DNA of 64,000 bases. Source: Bradyrhizobium tropiciagri. GTDB lineage: Bacteria; Pseudomonadota; Alphaproteobacteria; Rhizobiales; Xanthobacteraceae. The notes under the pieces were generated by a model. It did not search any database, was not told the origin of the DNA, and saw only the letters and a program-made list of their open reading frames with translations. The translations under genes were made by a program, and so were the position numbers. Below are positions 58,585 to 64,000 of this stretch, in pieces. Numbering within the stretch: the stretch's first letter is position 1; every line of letters starts with the position of its first letter. The stretch lies in NCBI RefSeq assembly GCF_001189845.1, contig NZ_LFLZ01000010.1, positions 124,001-188,000 on the forward strand, read 5' to 3'.

Positions 58585-60204
58585 ATGTCGGAAACAAGCG
58601 AAGCCGATGGCATCACTCTCTGTCTCTCAGGTGGAGGACTACGGGCTACCTATTTTCACCTTGGAGTGATTTGGGCGCTTCGTACGCTGGGGCGTTTGAA
58701 AGAAGTCAAGAACGTCTATTCGGTTTCGGGGGGAAGCATTGCTGCAGCGCATCTTGCAGTCAATTGGGGGCGATATACGGGCTCTGACCGTGATGCTATA
58801 GCCGCTGCTCAAGAGCTGGTCGCGTTCGCAAAGCGAGACGTCCGAGGCCGCGTGGTGAGGAGAGCAATCGCCTCCTTTTTCTTTCCTGTTGTGAACGCAA
58901 TACTCAGGATCTTCGGGAAGAGAATTCTAGCCGGAAGGACTGATTTTCTAGAAGCGGAGTACAGGGCCCTGTTCGGTAAGGCTACCGTTTCATTCCTTCG
59001 TATCGACGGAGGACCAGAGTTTTTCGTACTCGGGACGACGCTCCTTACTGGCGATGTTTGCATTTTTTCTTCCGGAGGCTACTCGCGAGGAGACGGTGCT
59101 CCCTATGGCGGTCAGGAACTTCCTCTTGCCAAAGCGGTTGCAGCATCCAGCGCGTTTCCTCCCCTATTTCCGCCGGCCCGCATCATGGCCCATGAGGTTG
59201 GAGCCGAACTCGCCGACTTCAATGGCCGCAGTGAAGACCTCGTTACTGATGGTGGAGTATTCGACAACCTGGGCTACGATATGGTCCATGGAAAGCAGGG
59301 GCCTGTTATAATCAGCGATGCGGGTGCTCGCTTTGATCTTCCGCCCGCCCGCTGGTTCTGGGGCATCATTTCGAGAACATCCCGCGCTACCGACATCTTG
59401 ATGAAGCGGGTCGGCGACAAGACGCTCCGCACCGTCGCAGACGCGGACAATGTGACATGTATTCAAATTGGAAAGCGAGGCGCAAAAGGGAGTGTCCTAA
59501 CCCCCGAAGCAGAAGCGAGTGTCGCCAGGATAAGAACGGACCTAGATAAATTTAATGCGTTCGAAGTAAGCGCGCTTATCCTCAACGGGTTTGGCAACAC
59601 GATCCATAAACTGTCGTCGGGTTCTGCTCTTCTTCAAGCAATCCCGTTCCTGCCAATTCAGCAGGTTTCAAACGAAAATCTAACGGATTCCAGCAAGAGA
59701 AGGTACTGGTCTCTTGGTCTCAGCGACTGGGCGACTTACGTCGTTCTTGTATACGCTGCTGTGTTCATTGCGATTGCGTTTTATGTGCCGCTCAGGGTTC
59801 AGCGGGAAGCCGTGTTGCGGAGAGCCACTGCTCCCGCTAACGCAGTGGTAATTACTCCCAATGCTGCAGGGGACATTGCCCAAACCGGTGGGGGCACTTC
59901 CGCAGGGTCTCCTATTTGGAAGACTATCGCTGTCACCGCCGCTCCAAAATACGACGCTCCAGCAGATCAGCGATCATCTCAAACGAGTTTCGAGAGAGCT
60001 GGTGTTCGTTTCGAAAACCGAGCCGGAGAACCCGTCCTGATCTATTGGATCGACTTCGGTGGAAATGAGAACCAACAAGCCCGACTTGAGCCCGGGCAGC
60101 TTTTCGCAACCGAAACGTACGTTGGTCATCTCTGGATAGCGAAAACCACGAGCGGCAAAGTTCTGTTGCGATACGCCGTCACGAGTGACGCTGGTGCACA
60201 GTGA
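58585..60204 (+). CDS. Patatin-like lipase with membrane segment and VHL-beta-like C-terminus
   Basis: 539 aa. Residues 10-350 are a patatin domain: oxyanion loop LSGGGLRATYFHLG, nucleophile Ser48 in YSVSGGSIAAAH, and catalytic Asp in TDGGVFDNLG (~222); AAVASSAFPPLFPPA-type sequence (AVAASSAFPPLFPPA) lies between. A single transmembrane helix follows at ~381-403 (WATYVVLVYAAVFIAIAFYV). Residues ~466-530 (VRFENRAGEPVLIYWIDFGG, LEPGQLFATETYVGHLWIAK) match the beta domain of the von Hippel-Lindau protein, including the GHLW element. Patatins hydrolyse acyl lipids; in pVHL this domain binds hydroxyproline peptides. The order lipase-membrane-VHL suggests a surface or periplasmic recognition domain tethered to a cytoplasmic lipase. 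Confidence 0.8.
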   Translation: MSETSEADGITLCLSGGGLRATYFHLGVIWALRTLGRLKEVKNVYSVSGGSIAAAHLAVNWGRYTGSDRDAIAAAQELVAFAKRDVRGRVVRRAIASFFFPVVNAILRIFGKRILAGRTDFLEAEYRALFGKATVSFLRIDGGPEFFVLGTTLLTGDVCIFSSGGYSRGDGAPYGGQELPLAKAVAASSAFPPLFPPARIMAHEVGAELADFNGRSEDLVTDGGVFDNLGYDMVHGKQGPVIISDAGARFDLPPARWFWGIISRTSRATDILMKRVGDKTLRTVADADNVTCIQIGKRGAKGSVLTPEAEASVARIRTDLDKFNAFEVSALILNGFGNTIHKLSSGSALLQAIPFLPIQQVSNENLTDSSKRRYWSLGLSDWATYVVLVYAAVFIAIAFYVPLRVQREAVLRRATAPANAVVITPNAAGDIAQTGGGTSAGSPIWKTIAVTAAPKYDAPADQRSSQTSFERAGVRFENRAGEPVLIYWIDFGGNENQQARLEPGQLFATETYVGHLWIAKTTSGKVLLRYAVTSDAGAQ

Positions 60205-60409
60205 CTCGAAAGGCGACGAATTCGGTTGTATTGCGTCTGCATCGAACTCGATCGCCAGATTGATCTTCACCAAGTAATTTGCAATTTCATAAAGAGAGCC
60301 GTGGACCGGGTGTTAGAAGATTCGACGATTGTATGGCCTCGCAGTTCGAGCCTCACTTAAGAATTATGATATCCACCTCTTTTGCCCGACACTCTTGCAT
60401 GGTGAACGG

Positions 60410-60556
60410 ATGCGACTTGCCGATCTTGATTTATGGATTTCCACACTGGACCCCTGGTTGAGGATGCTTGTGATAGGCGGACTGTTTCTAATTGCAGGCA
60501 CCTCGGGATACTACGTGGCTAACGCAGTACTTATGTTTATCGAACGCAGAAAATAG
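60410..60556 (+). CDS. Small single-pass membrane protein
   Basis: 48 aa from ATG 60410: a short amphipathic start, then one helix (MLVIGGLFLIAGTSGYYVAN, AVLMFI) and a basic end ERRK. No strong ribosome site. It follows the patatin-VHL gene by ~200 bp and could be an accessory protein, or a chance frame. Confidence 0.4.
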   Translation: MRLADLDLWISTLDPWLRMLVIGGLFLIAGTSGYYVANAVLMFIERRK

Positions 60557-60683
60557 CTAGCGCCCGACGCCCGCTGAATATTCACTCACCGTGGTGCGTT
60601 CCGGGCCGTGGTGCTTTGCCTTCTCGAATCTGCTAGGGACCAAGCTGGCGGCTGCTGAAGGCGGAAGTGAAGCTCTTGATAAT

Positions 60684-60720
60684 GCCCGGAAATCGGTCAT
60701 GATGGCCGGGCTATTTTCTT
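60684..60720 (+). terminator. Possible Rho-independent terminator
   Basis: GCCCGG (60684-60689) pairs with CCGGGC (60706-60711) across a 16-base loop and is followed by TATTTTCTT. Placed between the small membrane gene and the GYF/TM2 gene. The stem is short, so confidence is low. Confidence 0.3.
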
Positions 60721-60761
60721 CTAAGGATTTCCTTATCGTCTTTGCTTAGGGGCAATGCTCA

Positions 60762-61381
60762 ATGTCAGACGTACCTGCCGATCTTCCTAATCGTGCCCCA
60801 TCCGCGTTTGACGCGCCATCGAATCCGACCGAAATCCCTCCGCATCCACTGGACGGAGAGTGGTTCATTCATTTAGAGGGCAAGACGTACGGTCCTTACG
60901 CCGGTCACCGTTTGGCAGAGTTCTGCAAGGAAGGGCGTATAGACGGGGCGACCCAGGTTCTCGCGGTGGGCACCCAGGATTGGAAGCACGCTTCGGAGGA
61001 CCCGCGTCTTTCTTCCATTTTCCGCCAAGCGAGAATGCAGCCTCAAGCGCCTCCGCCGATAACGGCGGCCGCAGGTGCAACCGTAGTGCAAGTGACAAAT
61101 CAGATGGCACCGCAGCCCATAATCTTTATGGACGATGGGCTTCCGTTTGGCCCAAAGTCGGCCGGCGTCGCCTTGCTGCTCTCGCTTTTCATTTGTGGTG
61201 CCGGGCAGATGTATTGCGGGAAAGTGGGCAAAGGCCTTCTGATGTTATTCGGCGCGTGATGCTTTGGTTCATATTCCTAGGATGGATCATTCAGATTTGG
61301 TCGATGGTTGACGCCTATAGCACTGCTAAGCAAATGAATCTGAGATATATGCGAAGGTTGCAGGCTGGACAGACGCTATGA
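60762..61381 (+). CDS. GYF_2/TM2-domain membrane protein with a frameshift
   Basis: N-terminal GYF_2-like domain (GEWFIHLEGKTYGPYAGHRL, AEFCKEGRIDGATQV), a Pro/Ala linker, then a TM2 domain beginning PKSAGVALLLSLFICGAGQM, YCGKVGKGLLMLFGA. The frame stops at 61259, but another frame carries on at the same point with VMLWFIFLGWIIQIWSMVDA, YSTAKQMNLRYMRRLQAG, completing the second TM2 helix and its DAY motif. One base is gained or lost near 61255. The downstream zinc-ribbon gene starts in the ATGA overlap of the corrected stop. Confidence 0.7.
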
Positions 61382-61833
61382 CCCGAGCGTCCCCTCAATC
61401 AACTGTGCGGACGTGTCCGAGTTGCGGCGCGGCCCTGAACGGCGGCGCAATGAGTTGCAATTCTTGTGGCGGTCTTGTTGCTGTTGAGAGTTTTTTCGGC
61501 CATCTCAGAACGGAACTACGATACCAACTCGATCACGTTGCCCGACGTTTCAGAGAGCCAAACGTCTTCCTATGGGGGCTGGCGCTCTGCCCCATCGTTC
61601 TGCTTCCTCCAATTTTAGCGATTTTCCTTTGCCTTAAAGCGCAACGAAACCATGGAGCTTCAGTCACTCGCCGTCCAGATCTACTCGTTATCCCGGTTGC
61701 GGTCTGCAATATTCTCTTGAGCGTGATGCTATGGCATTGGATTGGAGACACGATTGTTTCGATGGGGCTTGCTACGGGCCTGTTTCTAAAGTCCCTAGGA
61801 GTACATCACCCGACGGGCACCGCCCGTATCTGA
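61378..61833 (+). CDS. Zinc-ribbon membrane protein
   Basis: 151 aa. N-terminal zinc ribbon CPSCGAAL...CNSCGG (two CxxC knuckles), then hydrophobic helices (FLWGLALCPIVLLPPILAIF, LVIPVAVCNILLSVMLWHWI). Coupled to the GYF/TM2 gene; the two probably work together at the inner membrane. Function unknown. Confidence 0.7.
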   Translation: MTRASPQSTVRTCPSCGAALNGGAMSCNSCGGLVAVESFFGHLRTELRYQLDHVARRFREPNVFLWGLALCPIVLLPPILAIFLCLKAQRNHGASVTRRPDLLVIPVAVCNILLSVMLWHWIGDTIVSMGLATGLFLKSLGVHHPTGTARI

Positions 61834-61941
61834 CGCCGTGTGCGGATTACCGCTGACGAATAGCCGATCGTTTCGCCTTTTATGCGCTGGCGTAAGCAAC
61901 TGGACTGACAAGCGAGTCCGTCACGTGAGAAGTCCTTTATG

Positions 61942-62337
61942 TTAAAATGTCCGGCGATAGGTTGGCCCAAAGCCTGATGGCGGCGGCTCTTGCGATCGGT
62001 TAGAAGGTGGTGGCTGCATCGGCCTGTCCGGACCTGGTGGCGGACCCACGCGCTCAAGCGGCGTGAATCCCTCTCGCTTTGGAGGCGGCAGCGGGTCGCG
62101 AAAGTCTCTTACTTGAGGATTTTGTATCCTCTGTTCAATCGTCCTCGGCGGTTGCTCGACCGGCTTCGGAAGGACCACCGTATTGTTGGGAGGAGGCTGG
62201 TTGTATGGGGCTGGCCTAGGAATGTCTCGGACGGCTGGGGCCGCCGGAGCTTTCGGTGACGGCGTGTTCTTGGCTTGTGCAAGAACCATACTGGAATTCA
62301 GCGCCATTACTGCGACGAACGTAATTACTCGTTTCAT
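61942..62337 (-). CDS. Exported proline-rich protein
   Basis: 131 aa from ATG 62337, preceded by GAGGAGG. Clear signal peptide (MKRVITFVAVMALNSSMVLA, then QA). The mature protein is ~30% proline (APAAPAVRDIPRPAPYNQPP, LERVGPPPGPDRPMQPPPSN) without cysteines; likely extended and periplasmic. A protein of this type may span the cell wall, but nothing specific is recognised. Confidence 0.6.
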   Translation of the reverse strand: MKRVITFVAVMALNSSMVLAQAKNTPSPKAPAAPAVRDIPRPAPYNQPPPNNTVVLPKPVEQPPRTIEQRIQNPQVRDFRDPLPPPKREGFTPLERVGPPPGPDRPMQPPPSNRSQEPPPSGFGPTYRRTF

Positions 62338-62909
62338 TATGTCCTCCTCACTGAGGTCCCGATCTGCGTTGAGTGGACGAGCCACGTATCTACTCGATCG
62401 CGGCAAGTGACCGGCAAGCGCATCATGCTGCTGTGGCGTGAACCGGAGGGTGGACTATTCGAAGCGAATGCTAAAAACGCATTCAACGCGCAAGCGATAA
62501 TGCCCGAGCTTCGTTTTCATGCTGCCTCCTCACGGAAAGCAACGTCTACTCCTGCTTCGCAGAGGCTGAATGATTTTCCTATTTCTAGCAACAAGCAGGC
62601 AGCTCTGGGGCCGCCCTGCCGATAGAAAAATGGTGGTACCCCGTTTTCTTGAGGTAGTGAGACTTCCCATAGCAACAAGCGGATACCCGTCCTCCCTTGC
62701 TCTATTTGAGCCGGGCCGTTCGGGCCTCGGCTCTCTGGCGGAGAGAGGGGGCGATCGATATTGAATCACGAGTGGCCGCCCCCGCCGAGAATCGCAAGCG
62801 ACTGCGCCATGTATGCGGCGTTTCTTAGACAGTCGGCAGACCGCCGCCTGGAGGTTCAAGGCGCGACAACAGGTGCTGCAGTACGAAAGATAGCTCGAAG
62901 TCTCTTCGG
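62338..62909. other. Intergenic stretch with a short translated-looking peptide
   Basis: A 21-codon minus-strand frame (62520-62455, MKTKLGHYRLRVECVFSIRF) has an excellent GAGGAGG site. Shifted by one base it would read LNAFLAFASNSPPSG, like a signal peptide, so it is probably a broken small exported protein. Nothing else recognised. Confidence 0.3.
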
Positions 62910-63536
62910 CTACGGTGTTACAACCTGACCGGCTCTGGTCATTAAGGTATTTTGGCTGGCAACCGTATACGGATCATGCTGATCATTTCGAGGGTAGATC
63001 CGGTAGCTAGCCCAACCGTCCGCCAGTGGCGTCTTGTGGACGACGAGTCTGAGATACGGTTTGGCCGGCGCTGGGTTCGGAAATACGAATAGGTCTGTCG
63101 ACCCCTCGACAAACATATTTGCTCCGGTGGGCGTCGTGCCGGTGGCCGGGTCGGTGACTAAGCGGCTCTTCGCAATGCCAATGCTGTGCCAGCTGCCGGG
63201 CGCTCCTGAATCGGATACAGCGCCTTCAATTTCAGTGATGCCGTTCGTGTGCTGAATGACAAGCAGATCTCTGACGATGGCAGGGGCCGTGAACTGATAG
63301 GTCACATTGGCACGCGCGCCGTCAGGAGTATTGTTCGACGTGTAATGATGGTCGTGCAATGCGAACGGCTCGGGCGTGAAGACAAAGGAGGCCGGTTCGA
63401 CGAGGTATCCAATTCCTATCCGAGCGGGATCGGTAACCGGAAAGTCCATCTGCCATTTGTTGTGCCGCAACGGCATGCAGTCGGCATCGCAAGAGTTGGC
63501 AGGAATTTGGATCGTTTGGATGCGAACGGCGGTCAT
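62910..63536 (-). CDS. Protein of unknown function, beta-rich
   Basis: 208 aa from ATG 63536 (GGAGG seven bases upstream; a TTG two codons earlier is less likely). Composition and pattern suggest an all-beta fold: DPARIGIGYLVEPASFVFTP, NVTYQFTAPAIVRDLLVIQH, TNGITEIEGAVSDSG, YLRLVVHKTPLADGWASYRI. This resembles carbohydrate- or cell-surface-binding beta-sandwich modules, but no family is recognised. Two cysteines (NSCDADCMP) lie near the N-terminus. No signal peptide. Confidence 0.6.
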   Translation of the reverse strand: MTAVRIQTIQIPANSCDADCMPLRHNKWQMDFPVTDPARIGIGYLVEPASFVFTPEPFALHDHHYTSNNTPDGARANVTYQFTAPAIVRDLLVIQHTNGITEIEGAVSDSGAPGSWHSIGIAKSRLVTDPATGTTPTGANMFVEGSTDLFVFPNPAPAKPYLRLVVHKTPLADGWASYRIYPRNDQHDPYTVASQNTLMTRAGQVVTP

Positions 63537-63715
63537 GTGCAAACCTCCAAAAAAATAAAAAAATCAGACTTAAATTGAGGATTTTATTATACGCAATCAC
63601 CAATCGACTTCAACTGCAGATTGATTGGTCTAACGCGATTCCCGCCGCCTCGTCGAAGTTTGTGCGGCGCAAGCGCGGCTCGCGCCACAGCTCGGAGTAT
63701 GAGGGAAGGGAGCGA
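63537..63715. other. Short AT-rich upstream region
   Basis: Runs of A/T around 63549-63600 precede the unknown beta-rich gene on the minus strand and are the likely promoter zone. Confidence 0.35.
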
Positions 63716-64000
63716 TTACGATGGGCCGCCTGCCTTCTGAAAGAATACGAGCGCCAGCGCAGCCGCATCGAAAAGGCCCGTGCGACGGTCTTCGCTCATC
63801 CATGGTTTCCGAGGCGGCGGGACATATTGCTCGAATGCCGGAATGTGCTTGGCGATCAGCTCGGCGAGACTTTGCTTGTCGGGGCATCCGTAGGGCTCGA
63901 ACGCGCGTCGAACCTCATCGCGCGAATACGAAAAGACAGGAATACCGCGATCCTTCGCGAGGTTAGCAAGCGAGCAATTGAGGTTGCGGATGCGTCGCGC
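63716..64000 (-). CDS. RuvC-like conserved protein, C-terminal part (gene leaves at right edge)
   Basis: The minus strand is open from base 64000 to TAA at 63716: RIRNLNCSLANLAKDRGIPV, FSYSRDEVRRAFEPYG, IAKHIPAFEQYVPPPRKPWM and SEDRRTGLFDAAALALVFFQ. The pattern resembles a family of alpha-proteobacterial proteins with an RNase-H/RuvC-like fold; the DAAALALVFF helix is where the last acidic residue of that fold sits. The N-terminal part is outside the window, so the assignment is tentative. Confidence 0.45.
   Translation of the reverse strand, partial: ARRIRNLNCSLANLAKDRGIPVFSYSRDEVRRAFEPYGCPDKQSLAELIAKHIPAFEQYVPPPRKPWMSEDRRTGLFDAAALALVFFQKAGGPS

Overview
The window looks like a stretch of a rhizobial symbiosis island, most probably Bradyrhizobium. 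Three regulatory signals support this. Two near-perfect tts boxes (the TtsI-controlled promoters of rhizobial type III secretion effectors) precede two related effector-like genes. A textbook NifA/sigma-54 promoter (TGT-N10-ACA plus TGGCACG-N4-TTGCT) lies ahead of a pentapeptide-repeat/panC-like pair. The region is also a mosaic of broken insertion sequences and truncated genes among intact metabolic operons. No rRNA, tRNA, CRISPR array or intact IS was recognised.

Layout. 0-8 kb: end of an autotransporter, IS21/IS1182/IS256 relics, a SET-domain protein, a fossil effector, an intact tts-box effector and a frameshifted Fic gene. 8.3-13 kb: IclR regulator divergent from an aminotransferase and a polar amino-acid type ABC permease/permease/ATPase operon. 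13.5-21 kb: a patch of relics (osmoprotectant ATPase, GntP permease), ihfB, a type III polyketide synthase, a DUF2285 protein and a 3'-truncated effector. 21-32 kb: the missing binding protein of the 10-13 kb transporter, an amidohydrolase, an FMN-dependent monooxygenase and a Dpp/Opp-type transporter whose binding-protein gene has a frameshift. Similar AT-rich elements occur near 9.1, 20.9 and 24.8 kb, so these blocks may form one IclR-controlled catabolic regulon split by later insertions.

32-42 kb: the NifA-type promoter, pentapeptide-repeat protein and PanC-like ligase; then a ribokinase/SDR/HAD operon whose sugar ABC transporter has decayed to fragments; then a TIM-barrel/AAA/Fis protein that has lost the GAFTGA loop. 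42-46 kb: a thioesterase with an in-frame stop, a conjugative relaxase relic, a nucleotidyltransferase-fold gene behind twin 30-bp operators, and an orphan BrnA antitoxin.

46-54 kb: a compact cluster with an ABC permease, DUF971 protein, adenylylsulfate-reductase-like flavoprotein (one frameshift), two-cluster ferredoxin, HEAT-repeat protein, divergent Crp/Fnr regulator and a complete SsuABC-like transporter. It resembles a sulfur- or nitrogen-compound uptake and redox module whose substrate cannot be read from sequence. 54-64 kb: an O-antigen ligase relic, a NYN-domain protein, a patatin-like lipase with a membrane segment and a C-terminal VHL-beta-like domain, GYF/TM2 and zinc-ribbon membrane proteins, and several unknowns.

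Many reading frames here are broken by a single base. Some may be sequencing errors, but the number of truncations and fusions indicates real decay typical of a symbiosis island.
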